NCBI GenBank assembly: GCA_905221605.1
Contig: CAJNDS010000868.1
Coordinates: 246,001 to 310,000 of the forward strand
Direction of reading: 5' to 3'
Source of the DNA: Symbiodinium natans
Lineage: Eukaryota > Sar > Dinophyceae > Suessiales > Symbiodiniaceae
DNA: 64,000 nt
The position numbers and the translations under genes are program-made. Of the stretch, positions 46,835-58,200 are shown piece by piece; positions within the stretch are counted from its first letter, which is position 1, and each line of letters opens with the position of its first letter. The notes under the pieces are model-generated. The model was not told the DNA's origin, did not search any database, and saw only the letters and a program-made list of their open reading frames with translations.

Positions 46835-46967
46835 GCGCCGCTGGCGCCGGCGCTGTTGCTGGCGCTGGTGCTTTCGTTGCGCTTTCGTGCCTGCATGAGA
46901 GAAGGGGAACCTTATGCTGATGGAACATTGCGTTTAGGATTTGAGGATGGTCGGCTGTATTAGATTC
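46835..46967 (+). repeat. Dispersed element B, copy 1, with conserved peptide
   Basis: Matches 57010-57115 in the same orientation. Both encode the plus-strand peptide ADGTLRLGFEDGRL preceded by C/Y-MR-x-GE. Differences include synonymous (GGAACA/GGAACG) changes, which suggests past coding. Copy 1 ends in TAG shortly after (GRLY*). Confidence 0.8.
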
Positions 46968-46999
46968 GCCAAGACGCGCCGCTTGATGGGTTTTTCCGA

Positions 47000-47110
47000 G
47001 TCGAGCCTAGGAATCATCCAGCAAAAGTGACGTGGATGCTGGCTCTGAAAGGCTACCAGACGGCTGAGCCCGCGGCGACAGCGACACTGAGAGGATGTCG
47101 CTATCCTCGT
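47000..47110. repeat. Dispersed element C, copy 1
   Basis: Matches 58080-58200 in the same orientation. The minus strand of both reads (I/A)LSVSLSPRAQ and, after indels, LLLDDS or VLLDDSEA. Similarity is about 70% with indels. Confidence 0.65.
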
Positions 47111-48144
47111 TCGCCGCATAGCCTTTGGCGGTGAGGGACCTGCCAGGGTGGGTTTGGGGCTTCAAGGGCCATGACGGGTTGGTCTCGCAAACGCCACTTT
47201 AGAGCAGCCCGGTTGCCCTGTTGAACCATGATCTTCAAGGGGGCTCAAGCGACGAATCACGAGCCAAGACCAATCCTGAACCCTGGCACTCTCCAGGCTC
47301 CGCACTCGGTGCACAACTGCTTGAAGGTCTCCTCTGAAACGTCGAGTTCCTGTTCTGCGCATTGGCTGGTAGCGGGTGCTAGCTGCTAGCTTCATCTGAA
47401 CACTTTGTATCAGTCGACACCAACTTTCACTCTAAGCATGAGCCTGTCGAATGCAACCTCTTGGTCATAGCATGCTGTAACACTCAGGGGACCCTGACGT
47501 GCCCAGGGAGGAGTCAGAGGCACCGACCTTGTATCCAGCATCCTTGATAAATGCCACAGCAGACCTCATGTCTGCAAGATAGGCCAATGCCTATGCTGTT
47601 GACTCTAGGACTCTAAGAAGGTCAAGCACATGCGAAGCCCTCAGCTGAGCGCATGATTGTGAAAACTGTGCGCAGAGCGCATGCTCATTTGTTTCGTCTT
47701 GGTCTTCAATGTCTTGGATCCGTGCCGCAGTGCTGTGAGAAAGTAGGCATCCTCGCGATTGAACGGACAGCTAGGCCCTTCTTGCAAACACGCCTCCAGG
47801 TGACAGCAGCCATGACGGCTAACGAACAATCACCAACACGTGAAAGAGCTGCCAATTTTGAGACAGTACCATCAATAGGCGTAGCTGTAGCTGGGAATGT
47901 GAGTTGTGAAGCATGGTGAAGCAATGGAGCTTCATGTGGCTTCCTTGCTTTGTTGGCAGACGGGCCTCAGGGAGTGAATGTCTCGCGAAGGCCACGACAT
48001 CCCCTAGACTCCAAACTCACACGCGGCTCCCTCCTCTCCGCCAAGTCGCGAGGGGTGCCTCCCAAGCAGATCTTGCGGCTGCGTTTCAAAGCTACAATCG
48101 TGAAGCTACTCTCACACGAGGATCACACAGCTAGCTGAAAGCAC
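47111..48144. other. Mixed DNA, weak plus-strand exon candidates
   Basis: A plus frame 47950-48138 contains SRGVPPKQILRLRFKATIVK, which is protein-like. Minus frames at 47162-47395 and 47641-47829 lack support. No family was recognised. Confidence 0.35.
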
Positions 48145-48291
48145 ATGCACGGTACACGACGCGAGAAAGGCGAGCTTGCCGAGATGGTGCGCAACTTGCA
48201 TTTAACAAGGCTGCAGGTTCAAGACATTGCTGAGGTGTTGCAGGTCCCACTTATTCTGTGGCTTTCAGGCTGGCAGGCGAATCTCAGCTAA
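48145..48291 (+). CDS. Short basic/helical exon-like frame
   Basis: The ATG-started plus frame reads MHGTRREKGELAEMVRNLHL, then TRLQVQDIAEVLQVP, and stops at 48291. Possible donors CAG|GTTCAA and CAG|GTCCCA suggest the true exon is shorter. It resembles a helical domain. It is convergent with the VPS9 gene. No family was recognised. Confidence 0.35.
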   Translation: MHGTRREKGELAEMVRNLHLTRLQVQDIAEVLQVPLILWLSGWQANLS

Positions 48292-48421
48292 GGTCGACCT
48301 CTGCTGAATCAACTTACAACCCTTTGACCTCAAGGAGAGATCTGCCATATAGGAAGATTCCCAGACCTGTCCGTCTCCAGTGATCTTCTATCTGGCAATA
48401 AACTGCTCTGGCAAAAACGCC

Positions 48422-49760
48422 TCAAAAGTCCAGCTTGTTTTTGGGACAACCCTGTCCTACTAAGCTGCTAGGGGTGTAGCAACTAAAGCTCGGGGCACAA
48501 AGCCCATGCCCACCAAACTGGAAGAAGAGGCCAGCTGACAATGCCCAAAAACCCGCACATGAAGCCTTCTGAAGCGGGACCCTAAAAGAGTGAGAGCCTA
48601 AAGGCCGCAGCGAACTCGATGTTGGAATGAAGACGTGCAGGGTTGGCCTCAAGTATGTCTTTAGCAGGGCTTTCTCTTTCTCATGGGTTGCTGTAAGGCT
48701 TTCCGGCTTTGAAGCATAGATGTTTGGGCGGCGAGGCATTGCTGCATGCTCGTGGCCTCTTGGAGACTCTACTGCGACTTTGATTTTTCGAGAGTTCTTG
48801 GAGGACTTTCCTGTGGAACTACTGCTTCAACTGCAACTTTGGTCTGGGAACTTTGGAGGCACCCAACTTTAAGCCACCGACCTGCAAGAATCAGGGAATA
48901 AGACAGCAAAGGCAGGAAGTCGTCAGCTGAAAGCTGCCTGCTGGCACCGCCTTAGCGCAGGCTTTGAGGTTTTGTCAAGCATTCCAACACCTAGCGTAGG
49001 AGGAAACAGCTTCTTCTTCATCTGCCCGACCTTGCCCGAGATCTGAACTTGCCACGTCGTTGATCTTAGCAGCCGGGCGCACGATCATTTCGAGAATCGT
49101 CGGATATCTTTTGGCTTGCGCCGTGGAGCAAATCGATAGTCCAAAGGCCCAGGCCACGCGGCCGGCATTCAGGATGCAAACCATCTTGTCCTGTGGCGCC
49201 TGCCAATCCAAGTTTGTGGAGACATTTCCGAGCCTCTCACTTCCACACCTTGAGTATGTCCATGCAGCGCAGCTGCTCCACACCCAAGTCTAAGATGTTG
49301 ACATCCACCTCGGGGTGTCTGAGTGCCATCTTGGCTCATTCCCGAGGACGGGCTAGAGGCGACCCAGCCGGTCGTATCCCTAGCGATATATTCGCTATAT
49401 GTTCTGAGGTTAAGTACCTACAAATGTGAGCAGCGACATCTGCAACACCACCAGGCTCATGCTGGCTCCTTGTGAGCCGACTTGGGAGCCGTGCCGGAGG
49501 AACTCCCAAATTCTTCAAGCCCACCCAGCCAAGTGCAGCCGGAAGTGCAAGAGCAGCAGCGCCAGCATGTCAGCAATTGTTGCTGAAGTCCAGCCGGCTA
49601 CATCCGTCTCCCAAGAAATGAACCATAGATTGCCATAAATGCCAAAATCTGCAGACCCAGAATTCCCTGAAGAAAAATCAGATGCACCATCAGATCTTCG
49701 GCGCAAAGTCACTCCCATTGCAGCGATGGCACTTCCTGAGGTCGGAGCCGAAGCTGTCAA
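48422..49760 (-). CDS. VPS9-domain protein (putative Rab5-type GEF)
   Basis: VPS9 domains promote GDP-GTP exchange on Rab5-class GTPases in endocytic traffic. Minus exons: about 49300-49249 (EVDVNILDLGVEQLRCMDIL), 49199-48991 (APQDKMVCILNAGR, matching the family P-x-DKL-x-C), 48937-48882 (SADDFLPLLSYSLILA, the VPS9 signature), and 48741 to at most 48422 (PRRPNIYASKPESL). Introns of 49, 53 and 140 nt are GT-AG with agreeing phases. The first three exons bracket the core motif exactly as in Rabex-5-like proteins, so the call is firm. The N-terminal part is unresolved: an ATG at 49760 opens a Ser/Thr-rich frame (MTASAPTSGSAIAAMGVTLR) that may be the start, and more exons may lie up to 50.3 kb. 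The 3' end of the last exon is also uncertain. Confidence 0.75.
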
Positions 49761-50144
49761 TCCGTTTCCTCAAGGAATCGTCCTGTAGAGTGTGCTCAGG
49801 GCATGTTTCGAGCCGAGGATTTCAGGGTCAAGGTTAGCAACTGTCCGGTTGGCGTCGTGTTGCAGACGAGCGGTGGAGTGAATGTAGCGATTGGCCAATC
49901 TAGGTGTGTGCCCCGACAAAAGATCACAGAATACCACGGTCCTCAAAAATCAGGAACCTGCAGCTACTAGTGGGGACCAACAACCGTCCCCTGATGCGGA
50001 CAATGGTTTGAGAACCTGCATGGGGACCCCAGAGGCAATCTTTGGTCCTCTGCAAGGTCCGACGGCTCCATGGAAAAAAAGGTGGGTATGCAGGCTGCTC
50101 AGCAGGAACCTCGGAATGTGTACAAAACTCGTAGGAATTCGTAC

Positions 50145-50269
50145 CTGTTCTTGCAGGCTCTTCTCCCTACCCTCGCACAGCCCCGCCACGTAAAACCCGA
50201 AGGGGCAAACAGCAAAGTGCTTCATGGAACTGTGGAGAAGGATTAGGACAATCCTCCTCCTCAAGTTTC
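50145..50269 (-). CDS. Exon-like segment upstream of the VPS9 gene
   Basis: The minus frame between TTTCAG|G (50270) and GAACAG|GTACGA (50144) reads RRIVLILLHSSMKHFAVCPF and GFYVAGLCEGREKSLQEQ. Good splice sites on both sides and a protein-like sequence. It could be an early exon of the VPS9-domain gene or of a separate minus-strand gene. Confidence 0.45.
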
Positions 50270-50385
50270 CTGAAACCGGGAACTGAACCCGGAGGGCCAA
50301 AAGACGACCAGATTTTTTAGACAGCTGATGGTAAGGCCTGCATTGCGGGCCCCGATGTTGCAGTGTTCACGCTCTTTTCCCCTTT

Positions 50386-50946
50386 GTTTCGCTTCACTGC
50401 TTGCGGAAGGTTTGTGGCTATCACACTGGCAGCGAGAAGGCTGATGCTTATTAATCTTGCTCATGGTGCTGTTTCTTTCTCAGCATACAACCATATCTTT
50501 CGTTATGCAATTCTCGCCGTAGACGACTTCCTCTCCTGTTACTCAGTGGCGCTCGATGAAAGCACACTGCACTGCCCTTCACAAATTACACCACTATGCT
50601 ACACTGCAGTGCACCACTCTGTACTGCTCAACAGTACATACTATCCTACACCTTGAATCCTAGCTGCATCGCGTGAGGCGACAGGTCATTGGGGCTGCTG
50701 CAGGCTCAACAAAAAATACCTTGGTTGGGCTTCAGGCTCTCGAAGATATGAAGCAGGCGCGCCTCACAGACAGGATTCCGACGTTGGGTTTGCAGGGGTC
50801 TTTGGAGATGACAGAGGGTGCAAAACTGCTTCATCCAGATGGCCATGGTTGAGAATCTCAGTTGCGGGGCCTCCAGCATCTTGATGTCCGAGCGCTACTT
50901 ATCCCTACGGCGCCTGCAAAGGATAGCTTCTCATCTGCCTTTGAGA
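50386..50946. repeat. Dispersed element D, copy 1
   Basis: Matches 63423-64000. The right part (about 50505-50946) is in the same orientation: GGCGCTCGATGA, ACTATCCT, TTGAATCCTAGCTGCA, CGTGAGGCGACAGGTCATTG and CTTATCCCTACGGCGCCTGCA. The left part (50386-50494) matches the reverse complement of 63423-63533 (GCTCATGGTGCTGTTTCTTT, CTCAGCATACAACC). Confidence 0.88.
50720..50846 (-). CDS. Duplicated exon inside element D, intact copy
   Basis: The minus frame from ATG at 50846 reads MAIWMKQFCTLCHLQRPLQT, then VCEARLLHIFESLKPNQ, and ends at CAAG|GTATTT. Compared with the copy at 63817-63944, codon changes in the C-terminal part are conservative (LLHIFESL against LIRIFDSL), which supports this reading frame. 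Two CxxC-type cysteines are present but no family was recognised. Confidence 0.5.
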
Positions 50947-53724
50947 AAGTCATAGTTATCTCTTGATTCCACCTGCGTCTCAATGCTGGCAATAGCCAGT
51001 TGCCGCTAAGGAAACGACTCACAGGATCGCCCGGCCTCTCAACAACTCTACTGAAGATGAAGCTTACCTCCTGTTGTAAATAACATTTCTGTTGGTTAAA
51101 AGATTCGAAAACCCTTATGAGCCCTGCACGGCCCTACGTGGACCTACACCCTGCACTCACAAACCCTGAAAGGCTCCCGAAGTTGCCTCAGAAGAGGTGT
51201 CCATGCTAGGAGGGTGGAACATCATAGCCAAATGTCGATGCGTCGAGTCGGACGAGGATTTCGGGCGTAGGGTTGAAATGAGGCTCTGGCTATTTTAGGC
51301 ATACCTCGCGGCATCGCGTGCCCCGTGTGTCATACCGTACTCTTGAGGCGTCCGCCGGTCTGCCAGGAGTCCTCTTCAACGCAATGTCCGGGACAATGCA
51401 ACATGAAATGTCACGAGGGCCCGCCTTCAACCCTAAACCCTTACACCCCAAACCCTTCCTTTCTGGCCCCGGGGCTCAGAACATCGGCCCTGGCAAAGTT
51501 GTGCATCGTCCTCCCCTGTTGCCTCTTGCCTCGAGGTCAACAACCTAGAAGACCTAAGCCTAAGCCCGAACAAAGAGCAGAGTGTCCACCTATCGAAAAT
51601 GGTCTTGCGGCCCATAAACCCGAAAATCCTATGCCCTACACCCTAACTCCCTGCACCCGAAAGCCCCAAAACCCTAAACTGACAACTCAGGTCGTTGCGG
51701 GAGGCTGCTCTCCATTGGACGAGACTGGATGCACTGCCTGCTTGGAGATTCCCAGCTGGGGTCTGATAGGGGGAGGGTTTCGGGCATGGGATTTGGGGTT
51801 TTAGGGTGTAGTGTTTAGGGCTTTGCACCTTACAAGCCCGAACCCTGAACCGCTAGCTTACAGGATGCAAGACGGTCGAAGCCGACTGCACAACTTCAGA
51901 AACTGGAGTAAGGCATGGACAGGCATGAGCGAGAGAGTGGCATCAACGCCAAAACCCGACAATTCAACAGCTCTCCCAAATCCTCAACCTGATCAAGCCA
52001 TACCTGCCAGAACCCCCCAGCTACCTCACTTGTTCCCAACAGTACCTGCAATTGAGGCGCCTGTAACACTCTATTCAACCTAAACTCATAAAGCCCTACC
52101 CTCCATCCTAACCCACCTCCTCCGTTCGGCGGACTGCCCGTCTCCACAGGTTGTCGAAGTCGAACTCGGCCTGGGCCCACTGGAACGGGAGGGGGGGAGG
52201 TGAATAGATCTGGGTGTTAAGGGCTCAGGCTTTAGGGTTTGAGGTTCAGACGTCAGGGTTTGAGGTTCAGTGCATTTAGGGTTTCAGGTTTAGGGCTTGG
52301 GGCATACCCTTGTTTTGGGCGTGGTCTTTTCGTGCAGGAGCACCTCAATTCATCATGAGGATATAGAATATATATATATATATACATACATAACCTATTC
52401 ATCTATCGATCTATGTATCTCTATGACTTAAGGTACACTGCCCAATAACTTGTTAATGCACCCACATGCCCCCCCCCCCCCCCCCCCACGAAGGGGAAGT
52501 GAACACATACCGAAGCCTAGGGGCTTTGGTTTGGGTTTAGGAAGCCTACTTCCCCCACTTCAGAGGAAAGCTGCAGAGGGCGCCTCCCCCGTATACTGGC
52601 TACCACTTCAGGATTCAGGGTTCATGAGGCATTTGGGCCCGCTCTTCCGATGGCCCACCACCTCCTTCAGGCCATCTGAGCCCCAGAAGCACCTTGCCAG
52701 TACACGCCTTGCCTTATACTGATGATGGTCGCAACTGTCATCGTGGCAGCGGGGATGCTGCTAAGGAGAACAAAGGACAGAGTCAGGGAAGGAGGGAGGG
52801 AGGGAGAGGGAGGGAGAAAGTTGGAGAGTGAGAAAGAGAGAGAGACAGCCAGGCACTGCACCACTCCACATTGCGAGGGCCCACTTGAGCCAAAAGAGTT
52901 TTCTTCGGACCCTCGGCTTGCCGTGTCACCATCTCTTGAAACCCCAAGTTGCTCCGAGGCAATGCTCTCTCACACTTGAACAAGTCAGATGCGGAGGGCC
53001 CGGCTGGATGTAGTGAAAGGTCCCGGACCTGGCAGATGGGGTTTAGGCGGCTTAGGGATAGGGCCACTGGGTTTGTTTGGGGTCCCTCAGATCCCGAAGC
53101 ACTGTCGACACTGAAGTTGCGCCAGGGCAAGCACGTTGTCTAACTGACATCAGGCCTCCGCGTGAAGCGGCGCGTGCCCATGCCCCGCGACGGGTTCCCT
53201 AATGTCGTAAGTACTTCTTGGAATGGCCACCACAGCAACCAAGCTTGAGCTAGAGCATCCCCCTCAACAGAACCCATTAAAGACGATGCTATCAGCCCTA
53301 AACCCTACACCCTAAAATGTAGGGGGGCTCTCGGTGATTTGTGGCACTGCTGCCTGGCTTGCTGTCACGTTCTCAGGAAATGTCTGAAGCCAAGGGCAAC
53401 ACCGCACCGGCGTCCAGTCCGAGTCAGGGTTCAGGGTTCAGGGTTTAGGGTTTACGGTTTAGGGTTTCGAACTTCAACTAGGGATCATCGACCAGGCTTC
53501 TGAAGCCCTCAACCCAAACCCTTTACGCGACCGTCATCCTGGACCTGACCCTAAAATCCTCCAGGGGAATGCACCAAGGTTCTTAAACTCATCTCAGGTT
53601 TAGGATTCTTCGAACGCGGTTCCATGAAAAATGACTGAAGACTTAAAACTCCAACCCCAGGGAAGATGCACCCACTTCCCGCACTTCTTCCAAGTTTATT
53701 TGGTGTGTTGTCACGTCGACGTGT
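50947..53724. other. Intergenic DNA with telomere-like and simple repeats
   Basis: CCCTAAA fragments at 51430-51680 and 53297-53312, TTTAGGG types at 52230-52300 and 53425-53470, (TA)n at 52366-52384, a C-run of 18 or so ending near 52487, and GGGA/GA tracts at 52785-52848. A plus frame at 51960-52080 with Pro/Gln-rich sequence is weak. No gene is supported. Confidence 0.5.
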
Positions 53725-53880
53725 GCGCATCATATGCTCGTATGCCGTGCGCGGTGGCACGCAGCGCTACATAACAAGAACCCCACGATGATCTGCGCAC
53801 AGCAGCAGCAGGATGTTTTGGCACGGTCGAAAGTACTCAGGTCTGGAAGCAGCGCCTCACCCCAACCACCAGCCTCGCAG
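53725..53880. repeat. Dispersed element A, copy 2
   Basis: Second copy of the 46335-46480 element in the same orientation, with a CAG-repeat expansion (ACAGCAGCAGCAGGA) near 53801-53816 that is missing from copy 1. Confidence 0.85.
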
Positions 53881-53989
53881 GCTGCTGCATGTGGGATTTG
53901 CAGACGATGTCAGCCGATAAACCGTCAGAGTCCTGTGCCTTGTCTAGACCGCTGCCCTTCAAGGCTAGATTGCCCGTAGCGCGACCGTT

Positions 53990-55630
53990 TAAGCCACCCA
54001 ACGAATTACAGGTTCAGGGTTTACAGGGTTTGAAATTCCATGGAGATCTCTAATCAATGTTGGGGTGTTCGCTTGGAGGGATGGGTACCAGGGCAGTGAG
54101 TTGCAAGCTTGCTTCCCAACTACGCCCAAACAGCCATGCCCCAGCACCAATGCCCCAACACCGATGCCCCAGAGGCCTTCCGGCACATTTAACTTTAAGC
54201 CTGATTTCAAGGACTTCGTGCCAAGGCTGCAGTTTGAAAGCGCTGGGTTCAACTTAGCTTTTTGAAAGGCTCAGGCTTCGTAAGCCGCCCAAAGCACCGA
54301 ATAAGCTTGAAGGCGATGACTCGCCACCTGAGCCCTCAGCAGACTTGGAGGGCTTTTAGGGGCCATGCCCAACGCGGGGATGGGCCCAAAAGCGCGGACT
54401 TTGAGGCCCAAAGGCCCACAGGCTCGCAGGCTAGGGTGGAGGGATTTGATGGTTTTGGGCGTCAGGCCATCGTGCAACTAAGAACCACGCAACAAAAACA
54501 ATCAGCAGATCGGACCAGGAAATATGGCCTGTGCCCTTGCTGAGGGTGCTTTTGTTTCTGGTTTTGACTGCGTTGCTTTCTCAACCACCCCACCCAACAG
54601 CCCAAAGTTTGACAATGACAACAACCTCCACACAAGGGGGCCTTTGAGATCATCCCAAACCCCCACCAACAGCCCCAAACTTGAGGGTTCTCAGGGGGGC
54701 CGGGCGCCGTTAGCCTTTCTGTGAGGGATTTAGGGATTTGGGGTTTAGGGTGCTCAGTGGAGCTTTGGGGAACTTCGGGCGCTGGGCTTCTGGGCCAGAC
54801 GATACAGCACGAGCTACCCAGTAACCTAAGGCAAAACAACAGGATCCTACACCCTAAACCCTTTTTGGCGCAGTGAGGTTAGTTTATAATTTATAGGATC
54901 AAAATCCCAAATAAAGGGCACCTGTGAGCATCAGCATCTGGGACCCTCAGCCGCTGGGCCTTTAAACCCATCAGTTCGTGGTGAAGGCGGCACAGGGAAA
55001 AACCACGTTTGGGAGAACACTCTGTACCACAGGAACGGTGTGACTCGATGCATTGATAGAGTCGAAAGGCTGCCTAATCAGCGGGCAACTGCCTCCAAGC
55101 AGCTGCGAATGCAGCGTCGGTGGCTGTGATGCCTTGGCACAAGGCCATCCGTTTGTTTGGGTTCAGGGTCTAGGGTCATGGTTAAGGTTTACGGCTTCGG
55201 GCTAAGGTTAAGGGTTTGCGGTTTATGCTCTTAGGTCGGCCAGGCCCGGGCGCTAACCACATCGGCCAGGATCGCTGTGAGGTCGCCACCATGCCTTCCG
55301 ACGTCTGCATTCCTACACTTTCCGCAAACCTTATAAGTTTCAGGGCCTTATACTTACAGACCATTAATTCCTTGCAACGGGCACACAGCAGGCAAGCAAG
55401 CAAGAACCCCACTCCACGGGCATGCCGCCTGCCCCCCCTCACCCCCACACCCCTTCCTGCCGCCTCGGTACCCTTGCCGAGGCGGCCTCGCGTTAGCGAT
55501 AAAATTTGGTGACTCCCCGACCCAAACCCGAAAGCTGAACCCCGAAGACAAAAGGCTTGCCAAGGGTTTGGAGTTCAGGGGCGGGCAACGCGCCTGTCGA
55601 CGCCTTCTGCAGGGTTTCGGGTTTGGGGTT
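53990..55630. other. Mixed intergenic DNA
   Basis: TTTAGGG-like fragments at 54720-54755, 55160-55225 and 55610-55640, and repeated AATGCCCCA words at 54148-54172. Several overlapping frames on both strands, none with motif or splice support. Confidence 0.45.
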
Positions 55631-55769
55631 CAGGTGGTTCAGGGATCAGGGCTCAGGGCCAAGGAGGGTTGGTCTACTGTGTGGGCTTCTGCATGCAACG
55701 TATTCGTTCTGGCTTCGAGGCTCGGGATTTGAGCCTTGGGAGAATTGTGGGTTGGTCTCTGCGTGGCAT

Positions 55770-55915
55770 TGGGCTTGCAAGGGTGGTATGAGAAAACTGC
55801 AGCGAAGTCACGGGCAGCAGCAGAGCCGCCCGCCGGGCGGAGAAGTGCCCGGTCTTGCCGGGTGCCTGGGGTCAGCAGAAAGGTCTCCCAATTTGACCTA
55901 AACCGGCTGACATAA
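55770..55915 (-). CDS. Exon-like segment, unknown protein
   Basis: The minus frame reads FRSNWETFLLTPGTRQDRAL and LRPAGGSAAARDFAAVFSYH. The composition is protein-like and the downstream Pro/Gln-rich continuation is probably intron. No family was recognised. Confidence 0.35.
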
Positions 55916-56363
55916 TACAAAGATGTTCGAGGCCTTTCACAGAGAAATGCGGCGAAATCTGTTGATTTTCACAGGACGGTAGGTGTCCAAGCCGTTCTCG
56001 GAGGCGTTGAATTCACAGGGCCAAAGGACTTTGGGATGTTTAGTGGTTTAGACCCAAAACCCTTGGTTGGCCTTCAGGGTTAGCGTTGAGCTTTGGTTCC
56101 AAAGCCGGTTTAGGCGTTCGAGCACATTTGGCCATATGTTCAGCGCTGGGTAGGTCAACTGAAGCCTAAACTCAACCCTAAGCCCCCCCAAAAACGTCAA
56201 CCTTGCATGCGACCCTTGGTGTCCATCGCCTTGGTACGGAATCATTGTTCAGATTGAAAGTGCGAGCCCCTGCGGGGCGCATTGTTGGCAATTCGAGGTG
56301 TTCAGGGTTTAGGGCGGCCTAAGGTGAGACATCCCACATTGCCGTCAACAAAGACTTGTTTAC

Positions 56364-56873
56364 ATGTACTTCTATTTTGGCTCTTTAATGCTTAGTTTTG
56401 GGTGCGTGGTTCTTGGATTTCTCGTAACTTGGATCACTATAAGATCTGGACCACAAAACGGGCAGCCGGTTGGACAGATACTATCGCGGACTCGAGCAAT
56501 ATACTACTATACGAAGCTGAACAACGTAGAAGGGAAAAGTGTCAGGGGAAGAAGTATAATTAAGTGGCATCAACCCTTGGAATCGCACTCCATGGTTTTC
56601 CCGTTGCGTGGTCTAATTGGCTTCGTGGATGAGGCCCTCGACCCGTCATTAGGGATACTATCACTTGGGCGACTACAACGTGAAACCCTTGATTTGTGTA
56701 TAGACGACCAGTTTTCCGTCATCGGCTTGATTTATGCGAGCGGGCATACTGTAGCGGGCAGTGCTCTCTTCAAGAACCCTGAGTTCGATACACTTACCAT
56801 ATTCATGACCTTCACTTGCAGCATACGACGTTCGATGGAAACGCATGCGCTCTTCAATTCTGAATTGCCTTAG
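56364..56873 (+). CDS. 169-codon open frame in atypical DNA, unknown protein
   Basis: The longest plus-strand frame outside repeats that is not low complexity. It starts at ATG (MYFYFGSLMLSFGCVVLGFL) with a hydrophobic N-terminus that could be a membrane or signal segment. It continues with RGRSIIKWHQPLESHSMVF and FVDEALDPSLGILSLGR, and ends in TAG. The base composition is more AT-rich than its surroundings and telomere-like words are absent. I see no family motif. It could be a single-exon gene, a transferred fragment, or chance. Confidence 0.4.
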   Translation: MYFYFGSLMLSFGCVVLGFLVTWITIRSGPQNGQPVGQILSRTRAIYYYTKLNNVEGKSVRGRSIIKWHQPLESHSMVFPLRGLIGFVDEALDPSLGILSLGRLQRETLDLCIDDQFSVIGLIYASGHTVAGSALFKNPEFDTLTIFMTFTCSIRRSMETHALFNSELP

Positions 56874-57009
56874 CGACTCTGCGTGTTTGGATCATGTGTT
56901 TCCTCTCAAAATGCATGTCTACAAGTGATGAGCGTGAAACCTTCCTTGCGAGGTAGGGAACCAAAAAACTGCGCAATTACAAGCAGCCAGCAGGGGGCTT
57001 GCCTGTTTT

Positions 57010-57115
57010 CAGCCGCGGCGCTGCCGCCGGCGCTGGGCTCGCGTGCCTACATGAGAGGAGGGGAATCTAACGCTGATGGAACGTTGCGTTTAGGATTTGA
57101 GGATGGTCGGCTGTG
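57010..57115 (+). repeat. Dispersed element B, copy 2
   Basis: Second copy of the 46835-46967 element in the same orientation, with the peptide RGGESNADGTLRLGFEDGRL. It lies inside a 195-codon plus frame (56883-57470; TTG first codon) that continues past GRL, unlike copy 1. Confidence 0.8.
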
Positions 57116-57774
57116 GGCGGTGGTCGGCTGTTGGCAGCATGTGGCGGGGCAGGGGGGGGGTTCGTCTCACATGCGCCAAGAGGCGGCGCGGCGTGGCTGC
57201 CTGCCCAGGCTGGCCCAAGCATTGGTTGGCACCCTCAACGAAAACTCATGCCTAAATCCTGCTTTCTTGTCAAATTCCCGTGCCGGCCGCACCCACCGGG
57301 AAGGCCGAGTTAATACATATTGTGAAAAGCCATGCTTTGGCGCTGGCGCTCTCACACACTGTGAATCGAAATCGCGCTGCCGCCCAAGCGTCCCGTGCTC
57401 ATTTTTGACTTCAAAGAGCTCGAAGTCGCTAAAGGTCCTTGCAGGGCAACATTATAAGGCTACCCTCTGACATCTTTAATGATTTTTGCAAATTCCTCCG
57501 TTCCAAGCCGAGTTCTGCGCTCCTTGGCGCATCTCGTGCCCCACCACAGCATGGTGCGTGTTGCCACCACCGGTATTGTTTTCTAGCCCCGGGACGGACA
57601 TGTTCATGCTACTCGATTTCAGAAACACTTCGATCACGCGATCGCAAAGTGCATACAGGCTCTTCCGAAAGTTAAGTGACCCTAAGCCCTACCTAATAGA
57701 CCCCGAAAACACGCGGCAACATCCTCACCGCAATTTAGCGCGTAGCGGGCAGTAGTCACCACACACCGTGGCCT

Positions 57775-57826
57775 CGGTCTTCCAGCATCTGCACCTTCCT
57801 CTCCAGGGCGATCACCTTGAAGACAT
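57775..57826 (-). CDS. Short coiled-coil-like exon
   Basis: On the minus strand, TCTTCAAG|G is followed by VIALERKVQMLEDRGHG and a possible donor (CAC|GGTGTG region). The heptad-like spacing suggests coiled coil. The ends are approximate and the gene is unknown. Confidence 0.35.
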
Positions 57827-58079
57827 GACTAAACCCTGGGGCCCTGCACCTCGTTTTATACCTCCATTTTTTACAATGGAGCATCTCGGAACACGGCAAT
57901 CGTTTACAGTGCAAGATAAGAGGCAGTTGATGGAACGCACTGCACAAATACATACGGGTATTTCGCACTTACTTAAGATTACTTGATGAATTCAGGGGTC
58001 TGTCGATTCCTATAATTTTCCTCTCCCTTCGGGTTCTTAGGCTGCCTCGTGCTCTCTTGGAAACCTGGGCCCCTGGCTC

Positions 58080-58200
58080 GCTGCTCCAGGTTGGGACCCG
58101 AACCTGGCTCTGATGAAAGCCTCGGAATCATCAAGTAGAACCTGGCAGTTACGCGACGCTGCTTTGCAAGACGTTGAGCCCGTGGCGAGAGGGACACGGA
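58080..58200. repeat. Dispersed element C, copy 2
   Basis: Second copy of the 47000-47110 element. The minus-strand frame ALSVSLSPRAQRLAKQRRV continues into QESTRQPKNPKGEENYRNRQ and reaches a stop near 57979, so this copy may still be an exon. Confidence 0.6.

Noticed and set aside
56883-57470. 195-codon plus frame as a complete gene
   Set aside because: It spans dispersed element B, opens with a non-ATG codon, and only the short ADGTLRLGFEDGRL segment shows conservation.
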